A stretch of 64,000 nucleotides of DNA. Source: Natrinema sp. CBA1119 (lineage in GTDB: Archaea; Halobacteriota; Halobacteria; Halobacteriales; Natrialbaceae). Shown one piece after another: positions 49,849 to 59,471 of the stretch (position 1 is its first letter; each line of letters opens with the position of its first letter). Both the position numbers and the translations under genes were made by a program. The stretch spans positions 3,410,001 through 3,474,000 of the forward strand of contig NZ_PDBS01000001.1 in the NCBI RefSeq assembly GCF_002572525.1, written 5' to 3'. The notes below the pieces were generated by a model that saw only the letters and a program-made list of their open reading frames with translations, searched no databases and was not told where the DNA came from.

Positions 49849-51696
49849 ATGGCTGAAAAAACACTTCACCTCGAACTAGAGAATATCGGTGGTATCAAAC
49901 GAAAAGAGATAACCCTCACAGGAGGACCGACGTTCATCCAGGGGCCGAACGCCGCGAACAAGAGTTCGCTACTCAGGGGACTCCTCTTCGCGCTCGGATC
50001 CAGTACGGTTCCGATCCGAAGCGGAGCGGACGAGGCTCGCGCAGTGCTGTCATCAGACGAGACGCAAATCGAGAGGGTTGCCCGCCGAACCGATAACGGT
50101 GTCGAAACGAGCGGCGAAGCGTGGATCGAAGACCCAGATGACGTCACTCTCCTCGAGCGATTCGCGGCGTTACTGGAGACGAATTCGCTTCGAAGTGCCG
50201 TGGCGCGCAACGAAGACGTCGAGCCGCTACTGAAAGGGCCGATGAATATCGAGTCACTTGAGGAGGAGCGGGCGACGAAAATGCGCCGGAAACGAGAGCT
50301 CACTACGGAAATCGAGTCTGTCGGTGATGTCGACGACAAGCTCGAGGACCGACAGCGCGAACTCGAAACCAAACGGGAACGACTCGATGAACTCGAGTCG
50401 AAACTCGAGGAATTGTACGACGAGCAAGACGATACCGACAGCGACGACGGTCTTCAGGAGCTACGCGAGAAGCGGGCCGATCTGCGCTCCGATGAGGCCG
50501 AGAGCGAGGCCCAGATCGAACAACTCGAAACCGCAATCGACCGACTCGAGGACCGGAAACACGAGATCAGCGCGGAACTCGAGGAGGCGCGCGAAGCCGT
50601 TGAAGAGACCGATATTGAATCGCTCAAACAGAAGCGAAAATCGCTTCGGTCTGAACTCGACGATGTAACGAAGCGTCTCGACGTTCTGCAGTCGGTCTTG
50701 ACCGCGAATCGGGAAATGCTCAACTCCGAGTTCACGGGCGCTCTCGGTCGCGATAGCGGGTTGATGGGAGAGGAAGTGACCTGCTGGACCTGTGGTCAAT
50801 CAGCCTCGATCGACGAGTTAGATGAGACGGTTGAAGAACTGACGACGCTGGTCAAAGCGGACAAACGGCGCAAACGGGAACACGAACCAAAGATTGATGA
50901 AATATCGGAACAGATAGAGCAGGTTCGACGATCGGAGACAAAGATTCAGGAACTCGAGGCAGAAAAGCAGGACATCGAGCAGAAGCTGGCGAGCCGTCGC
51001 GACTCTCTCGACGAACGCCAAGAGCAGTGTCAGAACGTTCGTGAACGTCTTACTGAACTGGACGAAGAAATCGCTGACCGAAACGCCGACCAGCGCTCCG
51101 AGCAGTCGGAACTCACTGGCGAAATCGAGGAAACGCGCGTCGAGATCCGGACGATCCGCCGAGACATCGAGCGGCTGGAGGAGGCGTGTGAATCCCTCCG
51201 CGAAACGCGTGCCGACGTGGAGCGCAAACGTGACGAGGTGGCACAATTGTCCGAGGAGATCACGACGTTAACGGATCAGATCGAAAATCTCGAGAGCGAA
51301 CTTCGGGCTGTGTTCAACGAGACAATGGATGAACTGTTGGATGCTCTCGAGTTCGAACGGATCGAACGTGTCTGGCTCGACGGCGAGTTCGAGCTGGTAA
51401 TCGCTCGGGAAGTCGACGGTCGAACCCAGTCGGATTCGATCGAACACCTTGCCGAAAGTGAGCGCGAGATGATCGGACTCGTCCTCGCGCTCGCCGGATT
51501 CGTCACGTACGACGTTGACGACGTGACGCCGGTACTCGCCCTCGACTCACTGGGTGCGTTCGACGCTGAACGCACTCGCCGACTTGTCGATTACTTCGCC
51601 AACAAAACCGACTTCCTGGTTGCAACGGTTCATCCGGAGTCCACTGTCGACACCGCATTCGACACGATACTGTTTGAACCGGCCGTTCAGAACTGA
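49849..51696 (+). CDS. Archaea-specific SMC/Rad50-related ATPase with zinc hook and variant Walker motifs
   Basis: A 615-residue SMC-like protein. The N-terminal ATPase half has Walker A GPNAANKSS (32-40), lacking the usual GKS/T glycine. Coiled coils run about 140-290 and 325-470 around a Rad50-type zinc hook CWTC (312-315). The C-terminal half has the signature-like LAESEREMIGLVLALAG (about 535) and Walker B LALDS, where the catalytic Glu after Asp566 is Ser567. Such proteins dimerise through the hook and clamp DNA, but ATP hydrolysis here is doubtful. It is coupled to the RdfA-like gene, indicating a joint function. Confidence 0.85.
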   Translation: MAEKTLHLELENIGGIKRKEITLTGGPTFIQGPNAANKSSLLRGLLFALGSSTVPIRSGADEARAVLSSDETQIERVARRTDNGVETSGEAWIEDPDDVTLLERFAALLETNSLRSAVARNEDVEPLLKGPMNIESLEEERATKMRRKRELTTEIESVGDVDDKLEDRQRELETKRERLDELESKLEELYDEQDDTDSDDGLQELREKRADLRSDEAESEAQIEQLETAIDRLEDRKHEISAELEEAREAVEETDIESLKQKRKSLRSELDDVTKRLDVLQSVLTANREMLNSEFTGALGRDSGLMGEEVTCWTCGQSASIDELDETVEELTTLVKADKRRKREHEPKIDEISEQIEQVRRSETKIQELEAEKQDIEQKLASRRDSLDERQEQCQNVRERLTELDEEIADRNADQRSEQSELTGEIEETRVEIRTIRRDIERLEEACESLRETRADVERKRDEVAQLSEEITTLTDQIENLESELRAVFNETMDELLDALEFERIERVWLDGEFELVIAREVDGRTQSDSIEHLAESEREMIGLVLALAGFVTYDVDDVTPVLALDSLGAFDAERTRRLVDYFANKTDFLVATVHPESTVDTAFDTILFEPAVQN

Positions 51697-52755
51697 TCCT
51701 GTGCTGTAATCCGATTCACTGATCAGTCGAGTGAAACAGGAGTGGTGGCTCGAACGATAGATTCGCGAATCTTGTATTTTCAGCGAGTGATTAATAAACT
51801 AAAAACAGTTTCTGATGTTTACGGCTTGCTCCGTCTCGATAAAGTGGTCGATCTCGTTCACCTGATCGATCGCCTGTAATCGGCGGAGTAAGTCGTCGAT
51901 CTCCGCGTTGGATTTCGCAGTGGAGATTCCGTACAAATCGACGGTTTTGATCCCCTCGGCAACGAACTAGAAGTCCATATTCGACATGACGTCGAAGCTG
52001 TTTTGCTTCGAATTCGTATCGCTAGCAGTCGTGACCGTAACGAGGACGATTTCCCAACTGTTGCGCTCCGACCGCGATAAGAAAAACTCGTCATGGGCCC
52101 TATTGAATTCACGGAACTGGCGATACCATGCAAGCGCTCGAACGGTAGACTGTCCGAGCCCTTGATCACCGAGTTCACGGTTTCACAGACCGAGCGCTGG
52201 TTGTAGAGTTTATCCTCGATTCGCACAGTGTGCGTGTGATCGTAAGGTATGAAGACGCGAAATGCAAGACAGCATGCTTCCAGACCGGTAACTCCGTTGC
52301 CGGTAGGATGGCTGATCTGAATCAGCATTGCATCAGTAACTTTTCGTGCGATCGAGACAGCCTGTTTAACGAAGCGGAAGAGAAAGCGTTGTGCAAAAGA
52401 CTCTCTTCCGCTTCTATTCAATCCGTATAGCGACGTACCCCGACGTTGTCGGTGAGTTCAATAGAACCGCATCAAACAACACCGTGGTTTGGGAATTCGC
52501 ATCCGTAACAGGTGTGGCGAGTCGATGATAACGAACTGAGTGTGTTATTGAATGGGAAACGGTCGCTTACGAAATGACCAGATACTGGGTATAAAACAGT
52601 TCGAGGTAGTGCTCGATAGTCTCGATGTGTCAACTCTCGTCTTCCTATAGCAGCTGGCGATGTCGAACGACCGCACGAATACGGGTACGATTGGGGACGG
52701 CGACCGATCTACCGCCGTCAACTGACGTGTGCGATGTCGTCGACGCGTATACGGC
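51697..52755. other. 1.06-kb region of broken reading frames
   Basis: Between the SMC-like gene and the phosphotransferase there is no intact gene. The middle (51799-52330) holds minus-strand pseudogene fragments described separately. The remaining 52331-52755 contains no protein-like frame or recognised structure beyond moderately AT-rich sequence. Confidence 0.5.
51799..52330 (-). pseudogene. Fused relics: transposase fragment and an unidentified regulator-like tail
   Basis: Read on the minus strand, IEDKLYNQRSVCETVNSVI followed, after a frameshift, by GQSTVRALAWYRQFREF resembles the C-terminal part of an IS5-type haloarchaeal transposase. It runs on into HDEFFLSRSERNSWEIVLV...VMSNMDF, an in-frame TAG, and then FVAEGIKTVDLYGISTAKSNAEIDDLLRRLQAIDQVNEIDHFIETEQ, ending at TAG 51799-51801. 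The last part recalls an Lrp/AsnC-type ligand domain. The whole is decayed; the join may be a recombination scar. The identity of the second part is uncertain. Confidence 0.5.
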
Positions 52756-53832
52756 TTATATCCGGTCGTCTTCAATGAGATCCAGCATGTCTTCTATCAG
52801 CCCTGGAACGATGTACTGGAACCAGGCATCCCGAACGTCGTCGCTATCGTCAGCGTGGAATCGCCGAGCGCCGCCCACTCCGCCGTTCATCATCCGGAAC
52901 GCGCTAAATACGCGCCAGTATCGAAGCCGCTCGCGGTCGACAGTTCGACCGGTTCGCGCCTCGTATTCGTCGTAGTACCATTCGCGCTCGAGCAGCGAGC
53001 CGGCGAGTTCCGGTCTCTCGGTCGGCTCGACGAGCTTGCCGGCGAAGTACTGTAGGGACGAATACGCGAGGTCGAACATCGGATCGCCAATCTGTGAGAG
53101 TTCCCAGTCCAGCACGGCCGAAATGGAGTCGTCGTGGAACAACATGTTCCCGACTCGGAAATCACCGTGAACTAGCGTCGTTTCCGGAACGTGGGGCTTG
53201 TTTTCGTGGAGCCAGTTGAGGATCTCGTTTACTGCCGGTTCGTCGACGAGTTTCAGTTCCTCGTAGTTGAACTCTTGTTGTTCGAGGTTCGCAGCGATCA
53301 CCTCGTCGGGGCTTCGCGACTCGAGACAGGGGACATCATCGCTATCGAGTTCGTGGATGTTCGCGATGATGTCGACGAACTGGTTGGGTAACGGTTTGCC
53401 GTCGCGATCCCACGACTCGTATAGCGACTGTCGGTCTCGGGGGTTCCACGTGACCGGTGCGGACCCCGGACAGTGTCCGACGAGGAAGAACGATCCACCG
53501 AGGACCGATGTGTCGGATTCGAACCAGTACGGTTCGGGAACGGGAACGTCGACGTCGGCCTCGTGGACGCTTTCGATCGTTTCGAACTCCGTACTGATAT
53601 CGTTCCGGTAGTCGAGCGGTCGGTCGTCCCCTTGATCGGGATCGACGCGGGCGACGAGTCGGTCCGAACGATCCGTGCCCGATTCGGCCCAACTGGCGGT
53701 AAACGACATGGTTTGCCGCGACCAGCCTTCGGTGTGCCGTTCGAGGTCCGTTACCGAAACATCTCCATTACTCAACCGTCCGGAGAGATACGACTCTAAC
53801 TGGCCTGAAATATCGTCAATATCGAGTGTCAT
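52756..53832 (-). CDS. Kinase-like phosphotransferase family protein (APH/ACAD10-type)
   Basis: A 358-residue kinase-fold protein. The aminoglycoside phosphotransferase-like catalytic motif is TLVHGDFRVGNMLFHDD, followed by SAVLDWELSQIGDPMFDLAYSSLQYF, which supplies the Mg-binding Asp. The N-lobe has DRLVARVDPDQGDDRPL and the lid SVLGGSFFLVGHCPGSAPV. This subfamily commonly accompanies acyl-CoA dehydrogenases (ACAD10/11) and phosphorylates 4-hydroxyacyl-CoAs, routing unusual acids to beta-oxidation. The neighbouring acyl-CoA genes fit that role. The substrate here is inferred only. Confidence 0.82.
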   Translation of the reverse strand: MTLDIDDISGQLESYLSGRLSNGDVSVTDLERHTEGWSRQTMSFTASWAESGTDRSDRLVARVDPDQGDDRPLDYRNDISTEFETIESVHEADVDVPVPEPYWFESDTSVLGGSFFLVGHCPGSAPVTWNPRDRQSLYESWDRDGKPLPNQFVDIIANIHELDSDDVPCLESRSPDEVIAANLEQQEFNYEELKLVDEPAVNEILNWLHENKPHVPETTLVHGDFRVGNMLFHDDSISAVLDWELSQIGDPMFDLAYSSLQYFAGKLVEPTERPELAGSLLEREWYYDEYEARTGRTVDRERLRYWRVFSAFRMMNGGVGGARRFHADDSDDVRDAWFQYIVPGLIEDMLDLIEDDRI

Positions 53833-54392
53833 TGGAACGTTGTGTACTCAGTCGGATCGTTCGCCGAGAAATTTCTCCCTGTGCGCGGCGGATGGCTCGC
53901 GCGTTCGTTACTATCGGGTGCCGCCGTCTCCCCGACGCAGGCGTTCGCATTCGCCGAGATCACCGTACCTCACCCACCGATAGTTCGACTGCCATTCGGT
54001 AGCATCATTGATACGGAACGGCAAAGGTGTTTCGTTCGCCCCCGAAACGGCAGTTCGACGGCGATTCCGTCGCTCTACTGGTCTTCCGAGGACCGATTCG
54101 TTTCTCGAAGCAGTGTGGAAGTTCCACACGGTCGGTGGCAGTACTGCAATCCGCGTGACCCCTGTCCCCGTCCGAGGGGTCCCGCGCTTCCGTCCAGTGT
54201 CTATAGTAGCCACTGAAACGAATTCACATACTGATCGCAACGCCACCGTACGATCAGGTGTGCAGTGACTTTCAGTGGCTACTATTTCACTCCGATTTCG
54301 TACTTGCGGACGAAACCCGGACCCGGCCGGTGACATCGGGGCGTTTCAATCGATAGTTTCACAATAGGCCGTGTCAAACGTCGACACTACGC
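53833..54392. other. 560-bp divergent promoter region with a MITE-like element
   Basis: Lies between the phosphotransferase gene and the acyl-CoA synthetase gene, which diverge from it. It contains MITE-like copy C (54204-54284) and the promoters. Open frames of about 100 codons cross it without recognisable domains. Confidence 0.45.
54204..54284. mobile_element. MITE-like palindromic element, copy C
   Basis: An 81-bp element with GTAGCCACTGAAACG at the left and CTTTCAGTGGCTAC at the right, both flanked by TA. Its left arm (reverse complemented) is nearly identical to the right arm of copy D. It lies in the upstream region of the acyl-CoA synthetase gene. Confidence 0.8.
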
Positions 54393-55937
54393 ATGGAACG
54401 AGAAGACTTCTACGGGAGCGGCACCGAAAACGTCGGAGCACTTCACGACATCACGGTCGAGGAATACGGGGATACGCCGGCAATTACGATGGGCGACCGC
54501 ACCATGACACACGCGGAATTGCGCGATCGTTCGGCGGCGTTTGCGGGCGGGCTCGCGGAGCGGGGGATCGAGCCGGACGACAGAGTACTGGTATACGTCC
54601 CTAACTGTCCGGAGTTCGTCATCACGCTGTTCGGCGCACTGAAGGCGGGGGCGCCGTTTTCGCCTGCGAACCCGCAGTACCAGTCACGCGAGTTGGCTCA
54701 CCAGCTCACGGACTCCGGCGCGGAGGCGATCGTCACCCACGAGTCCCTTCGAGACACCGTCGCAGACACGCTCGAGGAGACCGGGCTCGATCCCCTCGTG
54801 ATTACGGTCGGTGGTGGACGCGAGGACGACGTTCCGTTTGAAGCGGTCGACGGCGAACCACTCTGTGTCGAACGGGACACCGACGATGTCGCTACCCAGT
54901 TATACACGAGCGGGACGACTGGCAAACCGAAGGGCGTTCTCTCGACGCACGGCAACCTACGCGCGCAGGCGTTTGCCGGCCTCGATACGGGCGTCGACGA
55001 CCCCGATGACCAGCGGACTCTGGTATTCCTACCGCTGTATCACACGACGGGAGTCTATCACTGCACCTGGCAACCGCTGTTGAAAGGCGGCCACATGTTC
55101 CTTCGAAACCCCGACAATTGGGATCCCGCCGACGCGATGGCCGCGATGGAAGCGCACGAAATAACGTCGTTCAACGGGGTCACCGCGATGTACGTCGATA
55201 TGGTGAATCACGAGTCGTTCGGTGAGTACGACCTCTCGAGCCTGGAATCGGTCGGCGAAGGCGGGGCCAAGATGTCCGTGACCGTCCAGGAGGAGTTCGA
55301 ATCGGTTGCCGGGGTCAATATGTACGAGGGGTATGGTCTCACCGAGACCAGCGGTGCGACGCATGCCGGCCACGAATCCACGTTCGGGCCGCGACTGGGG
55401 TCCATCGGGCAACCCTTCCGAATGACCGACTGCAAAATCGTCGACGACGAGGGCAACGAGGTCAAGACCGGCGAAGAGGGCGAGTTGCTGATTCGGGGCC
55501 CACACGTGATGAAAGCGTATCACAACCTGCCCGAAAAGACCGAGCAGGCCTTCGACGAACTGGGATATTTCCGGACCGGTGATCTGGCTCGACGGGACGA
55601 GGATAACTACTACGAAATCGTCGATCGGGCCAAGGACGTTGTCGTTACGTCGGGGTACAATATCTACCCGAGCGAGGTGGAAGACCTGCTACGTGAACAC
55701 GAGGCAGTGACGGACGTTGCCGTGGTCGGCGTGCCGGACGAGCGACGAAACGAAGTACCCAAAGCGTTCGTCGTAACAGCAGCGGACATCGTTCCCGGGA
55801 CCGACGTGACCGAAGACAAGATCAAAGAGTTCGCCCTCGATAACCTCGCGGCGTACAAGCACCCCAGGGAAGTCGAGTTTATCGACGAACTGCCACGGAC
55901 TGCAAGCGGAAAGGTCCGGAAAATAGAGCTCGAATAG
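54393..55937 (+). CDS. AMP-forming acyl-CoA synthetase (fatty acid-CoA ligase)
   Basis: A 514-residue ANL-superfamily enzyme that activates a carboxylic acid to its CoA thioester via an acyl-AMP. The P-loop reads LYTSGTTGKPKGVLSTHGN, the A5 region MYEGYGLTETSG, the A7 hinge YFRTGDLARRDEDNYYEIVDRAKDVVVTSGYNIYP, and the A10 catalytic Lys is in LPRTASGKVRKIE. Length and motifs are complete. Surrounding dehydrogenase and hydratase genes suggest it feeds beta-oxidation. The chain-length preference cannot be told. Confidence 0.95.
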   Translation: MEREDFYGSGTENVGALHDITVEEYGDTPAITMGDRTMTHAELRDRSAAFAGGLAERGIEPDDRVLVYVPNCPEFVITLFGALKAGAPFSPANPQYQSRELAHQLTDSGAEAIVTHESLRDTVADTLEETGLDPLVITVGGGREDDVPFEAVDGEPLCVERDTDDVATQLYTSGTTGKPKGVLSTHGNLRAQAFAGLDTGVDDPDDQRTLVFLPLYHTTGVYHCTWQPLLKGGHMFLRNPDNWDPADAMAAMEAHEITSFNGVTAMYVDMVNHESFGEYDLSSLESVGEGGAKMSVTVQEEFESVAGVNMYEGYGLTETSGATHAGHESTFGPRLGSIGQPFRMTDCKIVDDEGNEVKTGEEGELLIRGPHVMKAYHNLPEKTEQAFDELGYFRTGDLARRDEDNYYEIVDRAKDVVVTSGYNIYPSEVEDLLREHEAVTDVAVVGVPDERRNEVPKAFVVTAADIVPGTDVTEDKIKEFALDNLAAYKHPREVEFIDELPRTASGKVRKIELE

Positions 55938-56170
55938 CGACGATTCGTTCGGTCGGATTTCGGCACGAAGCGGTCACTGTAACGGCCGTCGACCGGCCCT
56001 CGAGGTTGTACGCGGTTTCCCCCTTCCGCTTTTGAAACACTTCGACAGGAGGTGCGTACGGCGTAACAGTGATGGTGCTACTGTCGCGTTCATGTGTGGC
56101 TTTCATTCCACGGGTATACGATACCGACTCGTGTACAACCTCCCAAACGACGTTGACGAGGTTCCCGTCC

Positions 56171-56965
56171 TTACTGCCCTTCGAACTCGGGCGATCGATT
56201 GTTCAGGAACGCCTGTACGCCTTCCTCGTGATCGTCGGTTTCGAAGATAATCCCCTGGGCGACCGCCTCGTCGATCATCGCCTGGTCGAGCGACTTGTTG
56301 CTCCCCTCGTCGATGAGACGCTTTGCGTGCTTCAATGCGACCGTCGGGCCCGACGCGATCGAGTCGATGATTTCGTCGGCTTTCTCGTCGAACTCCGCCG
56401 CGGGAAACACGTGATTGAATAGACCGAGGTCTGCTGCTTCTTCTGCGCCGACTATCCGGCCGGTGAAGACGAGTTCCTTGGCGACGTTCTCGCCGACGAG
56501 TCGCGGTAAGCGATACGACGTTCCCGTATCGACCCCGAGGCCGACCTGGCGGAAGACGAAGCCGATCGCCGCACGGTCGCTCGCGATCTGTATGTCACAC
56601 AGTATCGCCATGTTTCCGCCCGCTCCGACGGCTGGCCCGTCGACTTTCGCGATCGTCGGGAGCGAAAACTCGCCCAGTTGTCGCATCACGTCGTTTGTCG
56701 ACTCCAGTAGTCCGTCGACGCGGTCGTCGATCGGGACGTCGTTCTCTATCGCTTCGACCATGCTACTGATGTCGCCGCCCGCGGAGAAGGCTTCGCCCGC
56801 TCCCTCGATGACGAGACACCGCGCATCGCTTCGTTCCACCTCCTCGAGGGCTCCTCGTAATCCGTTCGCGAGTTCTTCCGATAGTGCGTTTCTCCGGTCG
56901 GGATCGTTAAGCGTCGCAGTCGCGACGCCGTCTTCGATACGAAGCTTGACTATGTCCTCGCTCAT
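56171..56965 (-). CDS. Enoyl-CoA hydratase/isomerase family protein
   Basis: A 264-residue crotonase-fold protein. Signatures: DGVATATLNDPDRRNALSEEL, GAGEAFSAGGDISSM (oxyanion hole), and IAKVDGPAVGAGGNMAILCDIQIASDRAAIGFVFRQVGLGVDTG, with Glu/Asp positions typical of hydratases being less certain (Asp in the second site). It most likely hydrates trans-2-enoyl-CoA. The start at 56965 (MSEDIVKL) is chosen. It diverges from the acyl-CoA dehydrogenase pair, sharing a short promoter region. Confidence 0.9.
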   Translation of the reverse strand: MSEDIVKLRIEDGVATATLNDPDRRNALSEELANGLRGALEEVERSDARCLVIEGAGEAFSAGGDISSMVEAIENDVPIDDRVDGLLESTNDVMRQLGEFSLPTIAKVDGPAVGAGGNMAILCDIQIASDRAAIGFVFRQVGLGVDTGTSYRLPRLVGENVAKELVFTGRIVGAEEAADLGLFNHVFPAAEFDEKADEIIDSIASGPTVALKHAKRLIDEGSNKSLDQAMIDEAVAQGIIFETDDHEEGVQAFLNNRSPEFEGQ

Positions 56966-57108
56966 CGCGGCTGCATGTTCCTCGTCAACAGTTGTAATAG
57001 TTTCTATGACGGAGGATGTGGGTATCAATATCACGTGTGTCCCTGGCATGGAATAATTTATATGATCCGACGCCTTCTACACGAGAAGGAGGTCAATCGA
57101 CGGAAATC

Positions 57109-58314
57109 ATGGACTTCAGTTACACTGACGCCCAGGAATCGTTCCGAGACGAACTACGGGTATGGTTAGAGGAGAATTTACCGGACGGATGGCTCGACGG
57201 CGAGCGTGAGCTCCCGTCGGACGACGACGAACGGCTTGCCTTCCTGAGAGACTGGCAACGGACGCTGGCGGACGGCGACTGGGCGGGCATTCACTGGCCC
57301 GAAGCGTACGGCGGTCGCGGGGCATCGCTAGTGGAGCAAACGATTTATCGGGAGGAAATGGCGCGTGTCAACGCACCGCCGCAAGTCAACGTTATCGGCA
57401 TCAACCTCATCGGTCCGACGCTGATCGAAGCCGGAACGGAAGAACAGAAAAGCCGATTCGTGCCGAATATCCTCAGCGGTGAGGAGATCTGGTGTCAGGG
57501 GTACTCCGAGCCCGAAGCCGGCTCCGACGTGGCGAGCCTGACGACTCGTGCGGAACGGAACGGCGACGAATGGGTCATCAACGGCCAGAAAATCTGGACG
57601 AGTTATGCGCATAACGCCGACTGGTGTCTCCTGGTAACCCGAACCGACGCCTCGGGCGAAAAACACGAGGGGCTGACTGTCCTCCTCGTCGACATGGACC
57701 AGGAGGGGGTGGAAACCGACCCCATTCACCAGGCGAACGACGATCGAAGTTTCAACCAAGTGTATTTCAACGATGCAACCACCACCAGCGACTTGGTGCT
57801 CGGCGAGGTCGATGAGGGATGGGACATCGTCATGACGCTCTCGGCGTACGAACACGCCATGACTTCGATCTACACGATCGAACAGCGATACCTCGACCTG
57901 CTCGAGTATTGCAAAACCGAGACGCGCGGCGGGACGCCGTTGATCGAGAAACCGGAGATACGCCAACAGCTGGCCGACTTCGATGCGCGGATTCAGGCCG
58001 CGAAGGTGAGCCACTATCGTAACGTGAGCAAGCAGATCGAAACGGGTCGACCCGGCCCCGAAGGGTCGATGGACCTCGTCGTTAGCGACGAACTCAGAAT
58101 CGATCTTCTGAACTTCGCCGTCGACGTGCAGGGGCCTGCCACCTCGTTGTGGGAGAACGGTGACGCCGCCTTCGACGAGACGACCGGCTACCTTCGTTCG
58201 TACGGGTCGTGGATTGCAGCCGGAACCGGCGACATCCAGCGAAACATCATCGGTGAGCGAGTGCTCGGGCTCCCGAAAGACAAAAAGAGCAAAACGAGCC
58301 ACAGGAGTGAGTGA
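57109..58314 (+). CDS. Acyl-CoA dehydrogenase, catalytic-type subunit of a coupled pair
   Basis: A 401-residue flavoenzyme that forms trans-2-enoyl-CoA. Domain order is N-terminal helical (FSYTDAQESFRDEL), beta (QGYSEPEAGSDVASL, FAD binding) and C-terminal helical. It ends AAGTGDIQRNIIGERVLGLP, where the usual EGT glutamate is Ala. A catalytic Glu is instead plausible at Glu248 in SAYEHAM, matching the base position of actinobacterial heteromeric FadE alpha-subunits. AAGGAGGTC at 57086-57094 is an unusually good Shine-Dalgarno for this genome. The next dehydrogenase gene starts 2 bp downstream, so both are co-translated. Confidence 0.92.
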   Translation: MDFSYTDAQESFRDELRVWLEENLPDGWLDGERELPSDDDERLAFLRDWQRTLADGDWAGIHWPEAYGGRGASLVEQTIYREEMARVNAPPQVNVIGINLIGPTLIEAGTEEQKSRFVPNILSGEEIWCQGYSEPEAGSDVASLTTRAERNGDEWVINGQKIWTSYAHNADWCLLVTRTDASGEKHEGLTVLLVDMDQEGVETDPIHQANDDRSFNQVYFNDATTTSDLVLGEVDEGWDIVMTLSAYEHAMTSIYTIEQRYLDLLEYCKTETRGGTPLIEKPEIRQQLADFDARIQAAKVSHYRNVSKQIETGRPGPEGSMDLVVSDELRIDLLNFAVDVQGPATSLWENGDAAFDETTGYLRSYGSWIAAGTGDIQRNIIGERVLGLPKDKKSKTSHRSE

Positions 58315-58316
58315 CT

Positions 58317-59471
58317 ATGGATGCGAGATTGACTGAGGAACACCAACGAGTACAGGAAACCGCACGCGATTTCATCGAATCGGAAGGCGGCATGGAACTC
58401 GCCAGGCGACAGCTGAACGGCGAGGATGTCGTCGACCGCCTGTGGGACGAACTCGCGGAACTCGATTACACTGCGATCACGGTCCCACTCGAGCACGGCG
58501 GGTTCGGAGAAGGTATGGTGTACCTTTCGGCGCTGCTCGAAGCCGCGGGGCGGTACGCGCTTCCCGGACCGCTTCCGGAGACGGCCGCGTTCGCGGTCCC
58601 GCTTATTTCCGATCTTGGGAACGAAGAACAGAAATCAGCCTATTTGCCCGCGATCGCCGACGGGAACTGCAAGGTAAGCGTCGCGGTCTACGACGACGAA
58701 ACGGAATCGCTCCCCGAGAGCATCCAACTTCGCGCGGCCCCGGTTGAGACGAACGACGGAACCGGCTACCGACTCGACGGAACGAAAACGCTCGTTCCAT
58801 ACGGCGGCGACGCCGACACGGTAATCGTCGCGGCCAGAACCCGCGACAGCCGGGGATACGACGGAATTTCGTTGTTCCTCGTCGATACCGCCCACGACGC
58901 CGTTGACGCCAGGCAGTTAGACAGCCTCGACTGGGCACGGCCGATGTACGAGCTGACGTTCGATAACCTCACGGTCGGTCCCGATGCCCTACTCGGCCCG
59001 CTGCACGGCGGCGGCGGCCCCCTCGTCGACGCGGTCGATAGATACTCGGTCGCGGCGATAGCGATGCTCACGGGTGCCGCCGATCGCGCGGTCGAACTCT
59101 CTTCGGAATACGGGAACGAACGGGAACAGTACGGGCAACCGATCGGTATGTTCCAGGCCGTCAAGCATCGGGCGGCGGACATGTGGATCGACATGCAGAG
59201 CGCCCGATCGCTGGTCTACTACGCTTCGTGGGCCCTCGATACCGACGAACCCGATGCCGGCCGAGCCGTTGCGGCGACAAAATCGTACGCGGCCGACCGC
59301 CTCCACCGGGTGTTCGCCGACGATATGAAAAACCACGGCGGAATGGGCTTTACGTGGGATCACGATGCACACATTTACCTCAAACAGGCCAAGAGCTGGC
59401 GGAACTTCCTTGGCTCACCCGAGGCGTACCGCGATCGACTCATCGAGTCGCGACTTGCCGAGTCGGAGTAG
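58317..59471 (+). CDS. Acyl-CoA dehydrogenase-like partner subunit
   Basis: A 384-residue acyl-CoA dehydrogenase homologue beginning MDARLTEEHQRVQETARDFIES. It has the FAD-region WARPMYELTFDNLTVG and C-terminal GMGFTWDHDAHIYLKQAKSWRNFLGSPEAYRDRLI, the pattern of FadE27/FadE29-type beta-subunits, but I find no catalytic Glu at either known position. Its ATG is 2 bp after the stop of the preceding dehydrogenase. The pair probably forms a heterotetramer as known for cholesterol-catabolic enzymes, with only one subunit supplying the base. Confidence 0.9.
   Translation: MDARLTEEHQRVQETARDFIESEGGMELARRQLNGEDVVDRLWDELAELDYTAITVPLEHGGFGEGMVYLSALLEAAGRYALPGPLPETAAFAVPLISDLGNEEQKSAYLPAIADGNCKVSVAVYDDETESLPESIQLRAAPVETNDGTGYRLDGTKTLVPYGGDADTVIVAARTRDSRGYDGISLFLVDTAHDAVDARQLDSLDWARPMYELTFDNLTVGPDALLGPLHGGGGPLVDAVDRYSVAAIAMLTGAADRAVELSSEYGNEREQYGQPIGMFQAVKHRAADMWIDMQSARSLVYYASWALDTDEPDAGRAVAATKSYAADRLHRVFADDMKNHGGMGFTWDHDAHIYLKQAKSWRNFLGSPEAYRDRLIESRLAESE

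Noticed and set aside
55879-56106. 75-codon minus-strand frame after the first acyl-CoA synthetase
   Set aside because: No family features and it overlaps the 3' end of a real gene on the other strand.
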